A stretch of DNA of 64,000 nt from Arcobacter sp. F155 (GCF_004116455.1 NZ_PDJU01000012.1:38286-102285); one strand, 5' to 3'; positions 53,015 through 63,166 are shown, counted from the first letter of the stretch. Numbers and translations: made by a program. Notes: generated by a model not told the origin, from the letters alone.

Positions 53015-53815
53015 ATGGTTACAATGAAAGACCTATTAGAGTGTGGTGTACACTTTGGACACCAAACAAGAAGATGGAATCCAAAAATGAAAAAATTCAT
53101 TTTCGGTGTTAGAAAGAATATTTATATTATTGACTTACAAAAAACGTTAAGATATTTCAGATATACATACAATGTAGTTAGAGATGCAGCAGCTGAAGGT
53201 CAAACAATGATTTTCGTTGGTACTAAAAAACAAGCTTCTGAAGCTGTTAAAAGAGCTGCAGAAAATTGTGGTATGCCATACGTTAACCACAGATGGTTAG
53301 GTGGTATGTTAACAAACTACGGAACAATTAAAAAATCTATTAGAAAATTAGAAGTTATTAAAAAGATGAGAGAAGAAGGACAATTAGACCTTCTAACTAA
53401 AAAAGAAGCATTAATGCTTACAAGAAAAGAAGAGAAGTTAGAATTATACCTTGGTGGTATCAAAGAAATGAACAAACTTCCTGATTTAATGTTTGTACTT
53501 GATGCAGTAAAAGAAAAAATTGCTATTAAAGAAGCTAGAAGACTTGGAATCAAAGTTGTAGCTCCATTAGATACTAACTGTGATCCTGATTTAGTTGATT
53601 TCCCAATTCCAGGAAACGATGATGCAATCAGATCTATTCAATTATTCTGCAACGAAATGGCAGAAGCAATTAATGAAGGTAAAGCTGCATTAGCTGACGA
53701 AGCTGGTGAAGAAGAAGCACCTGTATCTTCTGAAGAAGCTGCAGAAGTTGTTGCAGAAGCTGTTGCTGAGGGTGAAACTGAAGCAGTTGAAACTGAAGAA
53801 ACTAAGGAAGCATAA
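53015..53815 (+). CDS. rpsB: 30S ribosomal protein S2
   Basis: A 266-residue protein. It starts [32 protein letters not shown], a family hallmark, and has [11 protein letters not shown] and [21 protein letters not shown]. The last 35 residues form an acidic Glu/Ala-rich tail ([19 protein letters not shown]) longer than in E. coli. Joined to tsf by a 2-bp gap and preceded by a structured leader. Confidence 0.98.
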   Translation: MVTMKDLLECGVHFGHQTRRWNPKMKKFIFGVRKNIYIIDLQKTLRYFRYTYNVVRDAAAEGQTMIFVGTKKQASEAVKRAAENCGMPYVNHRWLGGMLTNYGTIKKSIRKLEVIKKMREEGQLDLLTKKEALMLTRKEEKLELYLGGIKEMNKLPDLMFVLDAVKEKIAIKEARRLGIKVVAPLDTNCDPDLVDFPIPGNDDAIRSIQLFCNEMAEAINEGKAALADEAGEEEAPVSSEEAAEVVAEAVAEGETEAVETEETKEA

Positions 53816-53817
53816 TT

Positions 53818-54861
53818 ATGGCAGGAGCAACTCCAAAATTAATTAAAGAATTAAGAGAAAAATCTGGTGCAGGAATGCTTGATTGTAAAAAAGCATTAAA
53901 TGAGTGTAATGGTGACATTGAAGAAGCACAAACATGGTTAAGAGAGCAAGGTCTTGCAAAAGCTGCTAAAAAATCATCAAATGTTGCTGCTGAAGGTTTA
54001 GTATCTATCTTAATCAATGAAGATAACACTAAAGCTACAATGACTGAACTTAACTCTCAAACTGACTTCGTTGCTAAAAACGACCAGTTTATTGCGTTAA
54101 CTAAGCAAATTACAACTCACGTACAAGCAAACAACTTAAATGATGCAGAAGCATTAGCTTCTTCTTCAATTGACGGTCAAGAGTTTACTACATTCTTAAA
54201 TGAAAAAATTGCAGTTATCGGTGAAAACTTAGTTGCAAGAAAAGTTATCAATGTTGAAGGACCAGTTGTTAATGGTTATGTTCACATGGGTAAAGTAGGT
54301 GTTATCTTAGCTGCAAAATGTGATGATGCTGCAAAAGAAAAAACTGCTGATTTATTAAAGAAAGTTGCAATGCACGCAGCTTCTATGAAACCAACTGTTA
54401 TTTCTTACGAAGATTTATCAGCTGAGTTCATCGAGTCTGAAAATAAAGCAATTATTGCTGATATTGAAAAAGAGAACGAAGAGTTAGTTAGACTTGGTAA
54501 ACCTCTTAAAAATATCCCTCAGTTTGTTTCTAAACAACAATTAACTGAAGATGCAGTTGAAGCTGCAAAAAATGAAATGAAAGAAGAGTTAATCGCTCAA
54601 GGTAAACCTGAAAAAATTATCGACAACATCGTTGCTGGTAAAATTAACAGATGGATTGAAGATAACTCTCAATTAGATAAAACACATGCATTATTATCTC
54701 AAACTTACGTTATGGATGATTCAATGACTGTTGAAGAAGCTATTAAAGCTGTTGACGCATCAATTGAAATCGTTGAGTATGTAAGATTCGAGCTTGGTGA
54801 AGGTATCGAAAAGAAAGAAGAAGATTTCGCTGCTGAAGTAGCTGCTCAAATGGGTAACTAA
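53818..54861 (+). CDS. tsf: Elongation factor Ts
   Basis: A 347-residue nucleotide-exchange factor for EF-Tu. Signatures are IKELREKSGAGMLDCKKAL and the TDFVA motif (ELNSQTDFVAKN). The core is longer than E. coli EF-Ts (about 283), with an extended C-terminal region (QLTEDAVEAAKNEMKEELIAQGK onward) typical of this phylum. Cotranscribed with rpsB. Confidence 0.98.
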   Translation: MAGATPKLIKELREKSGAGMLDCKKALNECNGDIEEAQTWLREQGLAKAAKKSSNVAAEGLVSILINEDNTKATMTELNSQTDFVAKNDQFIALTKQITTHVQANNLNDAEALASSSIDGQEFTTFLNEKIAVIGENLVARKVINVEGPVVNGYVHMGKVGVILAAKCDDAAKEKTADLLKKVAMHAASMKPTVISYEDLSAEFIESENKAIIADIEKENEELVRLGKPLKNIPQFVSKQQLTEDAVEAAKNEMKEELIAQGKPEKIIDNIVAGKINRWIEDNSQLDKTHALLSQTYVMDDSMTVEEAIKAVDASIEIVEYVRFELGEGIEKKEEDFAAEVAAQMGN

Positions 54862-54896
54862 TTAGTATCTTACTAAATAATAATGAAGATGAAGTA

Positions 54897-55586
54897 ATGG
54901 GTGAACAATTAGATAATAACTCACCCATTGCTGAACAAAAACCTAACTTGCTTGACGCAAAAAATATTTCCCACGAATTTGATTATAAACTTTTTGAAAA
55001 TATAACTTTCTCAATACAACCAAAAGAGTCAATCTCAATTATTGGTATGAGTGGAAGTGGAAAATCAACTTTACTTAATATTTTATCCTCTTTATTAATC
55101 CCTAAATCAGGTGAAATTATTTACAATAATAAGAATCTATACGGATTAAAGAAAAAAGAGCTTTTAAATATAAGAAGAGAAGATTTTGGTATAATATTTC
55201 AAGCTCATTATTTATTTCGTGGTTTTTCTGCAAGTGATAATTTAAAAATTGCTACACTATTAAGTGGAAATGATGTAGACCAAGAGCTTTTAAAAAAGCT
55301 TAATATAGAGTTTGTATTGAACCAAAGTGTAGGAGAGTTAAGTGGTGGACAACAACAAAGACTCTCAATTGCAAGGGTATTAACAAAAAAACCTAAAATT
55401 ATATTTGCAGATGAACCAACAGGTAATTTAGATAAAGATACAGCACAAGTAGTTATGGATACACTATTTAACTACATAAAAGAGAATGACGCAGCACTAG
55501 TTTTAGTTACTCATGAAAATGATTTAGCTGAGCAATGTGACAAAGTATATAAACTAGAAAATCTTCAATTAAAGGAGTTGAAATAA
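54897..55586 (+). CDS. ABC transporter ATP-binding protein (LolD/MacB-like)
   Basis: A 229-residue ATPase. Walker A is GMSGSGKST (about 49-57), the Q loop is FGIIFQAHYLFRGFSASDN, the signature is LSGGQQQR, Walker B is KIIFADEPTGNLD, and the H loop is VLVTHE. It is close to LolD/FtsE/MacB-type ATPases. No permease gene is adjacent. I recall the same tsf-ABC order in Campylobacter jejuni. Possibly LolD for lipoprotein release. Confidence 0.85.
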   Translation: MGEQLDNNSPIAEQKPNLLDAKNISHEFDYKLFENITFSIQPKESISIIGMSGSGKSTLLNILSSLLIPKSGEIIYNNKNLYGLKKKELLNIRREDFGIIFQAHYLFRGFSASDNLKIATLLSGNDVDQELLKKLNIEFVLNQSVGELSGGQQQRLSIARVLTKKPKIIFADEPTGNLDKDTAQVVMDTLFNYIKENDAALVLVTHENDLAEQCDKVYKLENLQLKELK

Positions 55587-55587
55587 A

Positions 55588-56376
55588 ATGGATTTGGTAC
55601 TAATTACAAAAACTCCTATAATTGAAAAGATATTTAGATTAGTATGTAAAAAGTTAGATTTAACAATAAATGTTAAACAAGACTTATCCTTTGAAAGAGA
55701 AGATATTGTAGATATTATAGTCGTTGATGAAGAGTATATTAACGATGATTTTAATAACTTAAAAAGAAATACTAAAAAACTTGCAGCAATAACTAGTGAA
55801 GAACTTCCTTTTGAAAAATCAAGAGACTTTATAATAACTAGACCTTTTTTACCAACTACATTAGAAGAGATGTTATCTGAACAAGTTGAGTATATCAAAG
55901 AAGATGAAACTACAAAAGAAGACATCAGAAATGCAGCTAACGAAGAAGAGATAGTTTCAAACTATGTTGAGTCTTTAGCTGATGATGTAGCTTATAATAT
56001 TGAAGAAGACAATGATGAATCTATAGTAAGTATTGCTTCTTTAAGAGATGGTGGAATACTAGATAATAGTGAATTAAGTAAAATCACTGATATTCTACAT
56101 GATGAAGAGATAGAAAAAGAAGTTTTAGTTACAGAAAATGACTGGAAAGATATTAATGAAATTATTGATGATGCTTTAAGTGAAGTAAGTGAGTATGAGT
56201 TTGATTTAGATGAGCATGAAGCTAAAGATGCAAATACTCCTATAAAAGTATTATTAAATAATTACTCTATAGAAGAGTTAAAACCATTTTTACAAAAGTT
56301 TAATCAAAATGTAATTGATAGACTTTCAAATGGTGAAGATATAGATGTTAGATTAAGTTTAAAGGTAGATAATTAA
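55588..56376 (+). CDS. Highly acidic hypothetical protein
   Basis: A 262-residue soluble protein. The first 95 residues form an alpha/beta domain (MDLVLITKTPIIEKIFRLV ... DIIVVDEEYINDDF ... TRPFLPTTLEEML) that resembles a degenerate receiver-like fold. The rest is very rich in Asp and Glu. The same acidic gene precedes gmk in Campylobacter jejuni as I recall, with fliR between it and the ABC gene; fliR is absent here. Function unknown. Confidence 0.78.
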   Translation: MDLVLITKTPIIEKIFRLVCKKLDLTINVKQDLSFEREDIVDIIVVDEEYINDDFNNLKRNTKKLAAITSEELPFEKSRDFIITRPFLPTTLEEMLSEQVEYIKEDETTKEDIRNAANEEEIVSNYVESLADDVAYNIEEDNDESIVSIASLRDGGILDNSELSKITDILHDEEIEKEVLVTENDWKDINEIIDDALSEVSEYEFDLDEHEAKDANTPIKVLLNNYSIEELKPFLQKFNQNVIDRLSNGEDIDVRLSLKVDN

Positions 56377-56377
56377 T

Positions 56378-56995
56378 ATGGATAAAAAAGGTGCTATTTT
56401 AATACTTTCAGGTCCAAGTGGATGTGGTAAATCAACTCTTTTAAAAAAAGTATATGAAGAGATAGAAGACTATTACTTCTCAATCTCAACAACAACAAGA
56501 GACCCAAGAGAGGGCGAAAGAAATGGTGTTGATTACCTTTTTGTAAAAAAAGAAGAGTTTGAAGAAGATATTAAAAATGGACAATTCCTTGAGTGGGCAG
56601 AAGTTCATGGAAACTATTATGGAACTTCATTAAAGCCTATTAAAAAAGCTTTAGAAGAGGGTAAGCTTGTTATCTTTGATATTGATGTTCAAGGACATGA
56701 GATAGTAAGAAAAAAACTTGATAAAGTAGTTACTTCTGTATTTATTACAACACCTTCTTTAGATGAATTAGAAGCAAGACTGAAAAATAGAGATACTGAC
56801 TCAAGTACTGTTATTGCAAGAAGAATTGAGAATGCAAAACATGAAATTAAATCTTTCCAAAAATATGATTATTTTGTAGAAAATGATGATTTAGAAAAAG
56901 CAAGTTCTGAGTTAATTTCTATTGCTAAAATAGCAAGAATTAAATCAAAACTTTTTGAGAAAGAAGAGTTAATTAAGAACTGGTTAGGTTACTAG
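56378..56995 (+). CDS. gmk: Guanylate kinase
   Basis: A 205-residue enzyme phosphorylating GMP to GDP. P-loop LSGPSGCGKSTL (7-18), GMP-binding STTTRDPREGERNGVDY (about 35-51) and AEVHGNYYGT are all intact. It starts one base after the acidic protein and ends the rpsB transcription direction, facing the EAL regulator. Confidence 0.97.
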   Translation: MDKKGAILILSGPSGCGKSTLLKKVYEEIEDYYFSISTTTRDPREGERNGVDYLFVKKEEFEEDIKNGQFLEWAEVHGNYYGTSLKPIKKALEEGKLVIFDIDVQGHEIVRKKLDKVVTSVFITTPSLDELEARLKNRDTDSSTVIARRIENAKHEIKSFQKYDYFVENDDLEKASSELISIAKIARIKSKLFEKEELIKNWLGY

Positions 56996-56997
56996 TC

Positions 56998-58620
56998 TTA
57001 ATTAATCTCATCAAAGCTTAAAGGGGCATCGAAGTAATACCCTTGGCAATAATCTACACCAAGCTCTTTTATTTGTTTATAAATCTCTTCACTAGAAACA
57101 AACTCTGCAACTGTTGCAAAACCAAATCTTTTAGCAAACTCTGTAATAGTTTTTACAATGATTTTTTGATTTTCAGAAGAATCAATATTTTTGATTAAAC
57201 TTCCATCAATTTTCACATAAGAGATTTTTAGGTTAACTAGCATATTAAAGTTTGAGTATCCTGCACCAAAGTCATCAACCCCAACATTACAACCATAAGA
57301 TTTAACATTTTCAATAAATTTAAATACTTCTGAGAAATCAGAGATCTCTTCTGATTCTAAAATTTCAAACTCTAAAAGGTGAGCATGATTTTTATGCTCT
57401 TCTATCACTGAATAGATATAAGACATAGTATTTTCACTGGCAATATCTTCAAAAGAGATATTAACAGCAACTCTTTTACCTTTTTTGATAATTAGGTTAA
57501 AGGCTTCATTAATCATGATTTTGATGATATTTGGATAAAGCTTAGCTTTTTTTGCAATATCTAAAAAGAAGTATGGAGAAACAACAGTTCCATCTTCTTC
57601 TATGTATCTAACTAGCGCTTCATACTTATATACTTCTTTTGTCTGAGTATTTACGATTGGCTGGAAATACCCTTTAAAGTTGTCATTTTTAACACCATTT
57701 TTGATTTTTTTAATCCATTTGATATTTTCTTCAAATGATTCTTGGATATTAAATGAGTCATCATAGATTAAGATAGGTTCAAATTTTCTTCTTGCATAAG
57801 AAACAACTCTTTGTGCATATTTATAAGCATTTGAGTTTTCACTTTTTGCAATACCAATAGTGATATTTAAGTCAATTTCATGTTCATCAATGTAAACAGG
57901 GTCTTCTTCAATATAGTTTTCAAACTCTTTACATAGTTGATATAATTCTTGAATATCTCTATTAAAATCATTTGAAACAATTAAGAACTTATCTGCTTCA
58001 ATTCTATAAATTCTAAAGTCTTCTTTTCTAAAGAACTTCTTTAAAGAGTCTGCAAATTCAATAAGAACTTTGTCTCCATTGGTTTCTCCAAATAGGTCAT
58101 TGATAGTTGAAAATTTATCAATATTTACCATTGCCATTAAACCTTGTTGTGATGTCTCAAGGTCTTTTTTTAGTCTATTTCTATTTGGAAGGTGAGTTAA
58201 GTTATCAACATATAAGTCTTTTAATTCATGATAAAGTAAAGACTGACTCATAAGTTGAAGAAGTTTTTTCATGTCAATTGGTTTTAAAACATATTTGTCA
58301 ACACCTATATCAATAGCTTCTAATAAGTATTCAGTATTTGAAAAAGCAGTTGCTACAATAATAGGAATATTTGAGTTGATTTTTTTGATTTCTCTAATCA
58401 TTTCTAGCCCATTCATAATAGGCATATTAACGTCAGTAATAATAATATCTATTTCTGATTCATGTTCTTTAAATAGTTCTAAACCTTGAGCTCCATTTTC
58501 AGCTACAAGTTGTTTTTTTGTAAAGCCTTTTAAGATATTAAGTGTTATTTCTCTAAGTGCAGCTTCATCTTCTGCATAAAGAATTGTGATATTTTTTAAA
58601 ATTGAGACATTTTCTATCAT
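56998..58620 (-). CDS. Response regulator with degenerate GGDEF and intact EAL domain
   Basis: A 540-residue regulator. The receiver (about 8-125) has phospho-Asp in IIITDVNMPIMNG. The GGDEF domain (about 140-295) has IEADKF in place of the GGDEF motif, so cyclase activity is unlikely. The EAL domain (about 300-540) keeps YEALVRY, VNISFED, LEFEILESE, DDFGAGYS, KIDGSLIK and FVSSEEIY. It is predicted to hydrolyse c-di-GMP under control of an unlinked or nearby kinase. The neighbouring H-NOX/kinase set is a possible partner. Confidence 0.9.
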   Translation of the reverse strand: MIENVSILKNITILYAEDEAALREITLNILKGFTKKQLVAENGAQGLELFKEHESEIDIIITDVNMPIMNGLEMIREIKKINSNIPIIVATAFSNTEYLLEAIDIGVDKYVLKPIDMKKLLQLMSQSLLYHELKDLYVDNLTHLPNRNRLKKDLETSQQGLMAMVNIDKFSTINDLFGETNGDKVLIEFADSLKKFFRKEDFRIYRIEADKFLIVSNDFNRDIQELYQLCKEFENYIEEDPVYIDEHEIDLNITIGIAKSENSNAYKYAQRVVSYARRKFEPILIYDDSFNIQESFEENIKWIKKIKNGVKNDNFKGYFQPIVNTQTKEVYKYEALVRYIEEDGTVVSPYFFLDIAKKAKLYPNIIKIMINEAFNLIIKKGKRVAVNISFEDIASENTMSYIYSVIEEHKNHAHLLEFEILESEEISDFSEVFKFIENVKSYGCNVGVDDFGAGYSNFNMLVNLKISYVKIDGSLIKNIDSSENQKIIVKTITEFAKRFGFATVAEFVSSEEIYKQIKELGVDYCQGYYFDAPLSFDEIN

Positions 58621-58716
58621 TAAGACTTACTCCATATATATTACGATATAATATTATACTATATATTAGATGAACATTATATGTAAGCAATATACAATAT
58701 TATTTTAGGAATTTTA

Positions 58717-61152
58717 GTGTCTAAAACAAGATGTGATCACTGCCATTTAGAATTTGATGATAGTGTTATGATAAAAGAGAGTAATTTAAATTTTTGTTGC
58801 AAAGGTTGCCAAGGAGTTTACCATCTTTTAAAGGATGATAGACTGGATTCTTTTTATGATAAGCTTGGAAATAAAACTATTAATCCTCCTATTGAAGTTG
58901 ATGATGATATTAATAGATTTGATACTAAAAGTTTTGAAGAAATGTTTATTTCTACAAACGAAGATGGCTTTAAACAAATTGACTTGATAATTGAAGGAAT
59001 TCATTGTGCTGCTTGTGTTTGGCTAAATGAAAAAGTACTTTATGATACTGATGGAATAGTAAGTGCTGATATTAATTTTACAAATAATAAAGCAAAGATA
59101 GTTTGGGATGATACAAGTGTTAAACTATCAGACATAATTAAAAAAATAAGAAGTATTGGTTACAACGCTTATGCTTATGATGCAAGTACTGCTGATGAAC
59201 AAGCTGTAAAATCAAAAAGAGACTACTTTATTCGTATGATGGTTGCAGTTTTTGCAAGTATGAATATTATGATGCTTTCTGTTGCAAAATATACTGGCTT
59301 TTTCACAGGAATGGATGAAGAAGTAAGAGGTTTTGTTCATTTAGGTGAATTTATTCTTGCAACTCCTGTATTATTCTATTCTGGATGGATATTCTTCCGT
59401 GGTGCATATTATGGTTTAAGAAATCGTATTTTAAATATGGACTTCTTGGTTAGTTCAGGAGCAACGCTAACTTATATTTATTCACTATTTATTCTTTTTG
59501 GGGCAAAAGGTGAAAGCTATTTTGACTCCGTTGCTATGATTATTACCTTTGTATTAGTTGGAAAGTATTTAGAAGTAATTGGTAAAAAAAGTGCTGTAGA
59601 TACTTTAGATAAAATCAAAGGAACACTTCCTTTAGAAGCAACTGTAGTAAAAGATGGAGTTAAAAAATCAATTCCACTAAATAGTATCAAAGTAGGTGAT
59701 ATTATTGAGTTAAGGTCTGGCGAAAAAGTTTGTATTGATGGTTTTATTACTAGTGGAGAAGGTAATTTTGATGAATCAAGCTTAACGGGTGAGTCTTTAC
59801 CTATTTATAAAAAGAAAGGTCAAAAAGTATTTAGTGGAACAATAAACAGTGATAGTGTTATTAGATATGAAGCTAGTAAAACATATAAAGATTCAACTTT
59901 AAACTCTATTGTAACTCTACTAGAAGATTCTCTTAGTTCAAAACCAAAAATTGAGCATAAAGCAAATGAAGTATCAAAAGGTTTTACTCTCACTATTCTT
60001 TCTTTATCTTTACTTACTTTCTTGGTTTGGTATTTCTTAGGGATAGATTTAGGTTTTGATTATGAGGGAACTAATCATTTTGAGAAATCATTTATTGTAG
60101 CTATTTCTGTTATTGTTATTGCTTGTCCTTGTGCCTTAGCTCTTGCTACACCAATTGCAAGTTTGGTTGGTATTTCAGAACTTGCTAAAAAAGGTCTACT
60201 TTTTAAAGAAGCAAAATATATTGAATCAATGGCTAAAGCAGATACTTTAGTGATGGATAAAACAGGAACTATTACAAAGGGTGAATTAAAAGTTAAAAAA
60301 ATGAGGCTTTTAGATGATAATATTCATAAGTTAAATCTTTTATATTCTGTATTGGAAGCTTCAACTCACCCAGTTTCTGTTTCAGTTAAGAAACATCTTG
60401 AAAAAGAGTTATCTTTAGAGATAAAAGATATATTTGATGTAAAACAAGTTGAAGCAAAGGGAATAAAAGCAAAATATAAAAATGTAGATGGAAAACTGTT
60501 TCATCTTATGGGTGGAAATATTGAGCTTCTAAAAGACAGTGGTATTAACTATAAATTTGATTCAAATAATACAGTATATATTTTTGCAATTAATAGAAGA
60601 GTAATAGCAACGTTTGAATTAGTAGATGAGATAAAAGAAGGTGCTAAAGAGCTTATTGATGATGCTTACTCAAATGGTTTAGATGTAGTGATGTTAACTG
60701 GTGATAATGAAAGTGTAGCTTCTAAAGTTGCATCTCAAGTTGGAATTAAAACTTTTGTAGCAGGAATTAATCCTATAAAAAAAGCAGAATATATAAAAAG
60801 TTTAAAAGAGTCAGGAAAAACAGTTATTATGGCTGGTGATGGTATTAATGATTCTATTGCTTTAGCTAAATCAGATGTTGCCATAGCTATGGGTAACTCT
60901 TCAGATGTAACAATTTCTGTATCTGATGTTGTTTTATTAAATAATTCATTAGAAAGTCTTTTAAAAGCATTTACGATATCAAGAAGAACCTATAAGTTTA
61001 TAAAACAGAATCTTACTTTATCTTTAGTGTATAATGCAATAACTATACCTTTAGCAATGGCAGGACTTGTAATACCTTTAGTGGCAGCTTTATCTATGAG
61101 TTTAAGTTCACTACTAGTAGTTGCAAACTCTATGAGAATTAAACAAAAATAA
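58717..61152 (+). CDS. ccoI: Cu-type P1B ATPase for cbb3 oxidase assembly (CcoI/FixI)
   Basis: An 811-residue pump. GTG start with TAGGA upstream. The N-terminus carries an extra Cys-rich domain (CDHC at 6-9, FCCKGC at about 27-32) typical of CcoI, then an HMA domain with IHCAAC (about 94-99), eight membrane helices, TGES, CPCALALATP, DKTGTI, and GDGINDS. CcoI supplies copper for the cbb3-type cytochrome c oxidase. ccoS follows 13 bp later, which confirms the role over plain copper detoxification. Confidence 0.93.
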   Translation: MSKTRCDHCHLEFDDSVMIKESNLNFCCKGCQGVYHLLKDDRLDSFYDKLGNKTINPPIEVDDDINRFDTKSFEEMFISTNEDGFKQIDLIIEGIHCAACVWLNEKVLYDTDGIVSADINFTNNKAKIVWDDTSVKLSDIIKKIRSIGYNAYAYDASTADEQAVKSKRDYFIRMMVAVFASMNIMMLSVAKYTGFFTGMDEEVRGFVHLGEFILATPVLFYSGWIFFRGAYYGLRNRILNMDFLVSSGATLTYIYSLFILFGAKGESYFDSVAMIITFVLVGKYLEVIGKKSAVDTLDKIKGTLPLEATVVKDGVKKSIPLNSIKVGDIIELRSGEKVCIDGFITSGEGNFDESSLTGESLPIYKKKGQKVFSGTINSDSVIRYEASKTYKDSTLNSIVTLLEDSLSSKPKIEHKANEVSKGFTLTILSLSLLTFLVWYFLGIDLGFDYEGTNHFEKSFIVAISVIVIACPCALALATPIASLVGISELAKKGLLFKEAKYIESMAKADTLVMDKTGTITKGELKVKKMRLLDDNIHKLNLLYSVLEASTHPVSVSVKKHLEKELSLEIKDIFDVKQVEAKGIKAKYKNVDGKLFHLMGGNIELLKDSGINYKFDSNNTVYIFAINRRVIATFELVDEIKEGAKELIDDAYSNGLDVVMLTGDNESVASKVASQVGIKTFVAGINPIKKAEYIKSLKESGKTVIMAGDGINDSIALAKSDVAIAMGNSSDVTISVSDVVLLNNSLESLLKAFTISRRTYKFIKQNLTLSLVYNAITIPLAMAGLVIPLVAALSMSLSSLLVVANSMRIKQK

Positions 61153-61165
61153 ATAGGATAAAAAA

Positions 61166-61393
61166 ATGATAAATGATACTTTATTGATGATGTTAATTGT
61201 AGGACTTGTTGTCTCTTTTGCAATTCTAGCAGTATTTATCTGGGGTGCAAAAGGCGGCCAGTTTGATGATAGTAGAAAAATGATGGATGGATTATTATTT
61301 GATGGAACTGATGATTTAAATGATGCTGTTAAAAAAGAGGAAAAAGTAAAAAAAGCGAAAGAGCATAAAAAAAGTGAACCACCTAAGAAGTGA
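61166..61393 (+). CDS. ccoS: cbb3-type oxidase assembly protein CcoS
   Basis: A 75-residue single-helix protein. It matches CcoS with the helix LLMMLIVGLVVSFAILAVFIWGAKGGQFDD followed by the conserved Asp-rich segment, and a Lys-rich tail. CcoS is needed for cofactor insertion in cbb3 oxidase. Last gene of the ccoIS unit. Confidence 0.92.
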   Translation: MINDTLLMMLIVGLVVSFAILAVFIWGAKGGQFDDSRKMMDGLLFDGTDDLNDAVKKEEKVKKAKEHKKSEPPKK

Positions 61394-61403
61394 TTCACTT
61401 TTT
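61369..61403. terminator. Bidirectional terminator between ccoS and cytochrome c
   Basis: AAAAAGTGAA (61369-61378) and TTCACTTTTT (61394-61403) pair over 10 bp around a 15-base loop that includes the ccoS stop. It serves the convergent cytochrome gene as well. Confidence 0.75.
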
Positions 61404-61420
61404 ATTATATGAAAAGCTAA

Positions 61421-61699
61421 TTAGAATGCAGCGATTTGCTTAGCTAAATCTTCAATATCAGCATCAGAAAGTCTTGCAACTTGACCTTTCATAACACCTT
61501 TCATAGCACCACCGTAAGAACCATCTTTGTAACCTTTTAATGCAGCAACAGTTTTTTCAACTGGCCAACCTTTAATTACAGCAGACTTTCCTAGTGCAGG
61601 TTTCTCTGCAGCAGCCCCATGACATCCAGCACATGGTGCCCAGTTTGCAGCCATTAATGAAGCAGCAGCAATCATTGTTCCTAAAACAATCTTTTTCAT
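61421..61699 (-). CDS. Small periplasmic class I cytochrome c (c553-like)
   Basis: A 92-residue precursor with a signal peptide ending near SLMAA and a heme site CAGCH at residues about 23-27. The axial Met is probably in GGAMKGVMKGQ. The C-terminal helix LSDADIEDLAKQIAAF is typical of c553. It could carry electrons to the cbb3 oxidase whose assembly genes are adjacent. AAGGAG precedes the ATG. Confidence 0.92.
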   Translation of the reverse strand: MKKIVLGTMIAAASLMAANWAPCAGCHGAAAEKPALGKSAVIKGWPVEKTVAALKGYKDGSYGGAMKGVMKGQVARLSDADIEDLAKQIAAF

Positions 61700-61851
61700 T
61701 TAATCTCCTTGTTTATATAAAACTAAATTTTATCACTTTTTTCTTTTATTTAACTTATGAATTTCTTCAAATTAAGGATAAAATTATAACCTAGTGTAAT
61801 ATTTCTACTAATTTATCTTTTAGTTTTAAGAAAATTACATTTATTTTACTC

Positions 61852-63165
61852 TTATTTTTTTGAATATTTTGATAGAAGAGTTTTTAATTCTGGTAGTTTG
61901 ATAGGTTTACTTAGGTAATCATTCATTCCTAGGTCAATAAATCTCTCTTTATCTCCTTTTATTGCATTCGCAGTTAATGCTACTATAGGAGTACTATTTA
62001 AGCTTTTCTTTTTCTCAAAAGCTCTTATCTCTTTATATGCTTCTATGCCATTTATTTCAGGCATATTTATATCCATAAGAATAATGTCATAAAGATTTGG
62101 ATTATGTATATATTTTTCTATTACATCAAATCCATTTGTTGCTATAGTAAGATTTAGTTTTAACTCTTCAAATACTAGTTTCATAAGCTCTTGATTAGCA
62201 CTATTATCTTCTGCTAAAAGGACATTTATATTATAGTTTTCTTCTTCTACATATTCATCAAGCTCTTCTTCTAATTCAGAAGATATATTACACTCTAAAT
62301 AGAAACTAAATTTACTACCTTTATTCTCTTCACTTTCTATTTCTATTTTTGAATCAAGCAGTTTTAAAATATTATTACAAATACTTAATCCTAACCCTGT
62401 ACCTACATGTTGTTTATTTGTGACATTTTCTAGTTGAATAAAAGGAGTTAAAATAGCTTCAATTTTCTCTTTTGGGATACCAAGACCATTATCAATTATT
62501 TCAAATAAAAGTAGGGCAAGATTATCATTTTTTTCTATTAGTTTTACATTAAAAGTAATACTTCCTTCTTCTTGTGTAAACTTAATAGCATTTGATAATA
62601 AATTCGAGATAACTTGTTTTAATCTTACTTCATCTGTAACTATACTTTTAGGTATATTCTCATCAAAATTAAAATTGAAATCTATATATTTTTCTCCCAT
62701 CTTTTGAGAGAATAGTTCTACGACATTTTTACATAGTTTGTAAGTTTCGCATTTATTTTTAAATATTTCAAAATTTCCATTTTCTATTTTTGAGAAGTCT
62801 AAAATATCATTGATTATTGATAGTAAAGATACGGCACTAGTTTCAATAATAGATGCGTATTTACTATCTTTTGTATCTAATTTTTCTGATTTCGATAAGT
62901 ATTGTGCAAAACCAATGATTGCATTAAGAGGTGTTCTAATTTCATGGCTCATATTAGCTAGAAAATCAGATTTAGCTTTGTGTGCTTTATTTGCTTCAAT
63001 TAAAGCACTTTCAAGGTCTTTTGTTCGTTTTTCAACCTCTTTTTCTAAGTCTTGATTTATTTGCCATAATTCAATACTTTTTTCTTCTAATAAAGCTTCA
63101 CTCTCTTTTCTTGCATTTCGTTCTCTTTCAAAACGTTTTTTCCAAGGGTTTTGCTCTTCAATCAT
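61852..63165 (-). CDS. Soluble hybrid histidine kinase linked to H-NOX
   Basis: A 437-residue kinase with no membrane segment and no own sensor domain. An N-terminal coiled coil (NPWKKRFERERNARKESEALLEEKS) leads to HisKA with His in FLANMSHEIRTPLNAIIGFAQ, HATPase (VISNLLSNAIKFT, DNGLGIPKE, GTGLGLSICNNIL), and a C-terminal receiver with VLLAEDN, phospho-Asp in IILMDINMPEINGIEAY, and Lys in YLSKPI. It starts one base after the H-NOX stop. This coiled-coil start is typical of kinases regulated by a stand-alone H-NOX. Relay to the neighbouring HPt protein is inferred. Confidence 0.92.
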   Translation of the reverse strand: MIEEQNPWKKRFERERNARKESEALLEEKSIELWQINQDLEKEVEKRTKDLESALIEANKAHKAKSDFLANMSHEIRTPLNAIIGFAQYLSKSEKLDTKDSKYASIIETSAVSLLSIINDILDFSKIENGNFEIFKNKCETYKLCKNVVELFSQKMGEKYIDFNFNFDENIPKSIVTDEVRLKQVISNLLSNAIKFTQEEGSITFNVKLIEKNDNLALLLFEIIDNGLGIPKEKIEAILTPFIQLENVTNKQHVGTGLGLSICNNILKLLDSKIEIESEENKGSKFSFYLECNISSELEEELDEYVEEENYNINVLLAEDNSANQELMKLVFEELKLNLTIATNGFDVIEKYIHNPNLYDIILMDINMPEINGIEAYKEIRAFEKKKSLNSTPIVALTANAIKGDKERFIDLGMNDYLSKPIKLPELKTLLSKYSKK

Positions 63166-63166
63166 T

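Noticed and set aside
55569..55925. Minus-strand frame over the acidic protein gene
   Set aside because: The mirror image of a Glu/Asp/Lys-rich frame gives a Ser/Ile/Leu-rich translation. It has no independent support.
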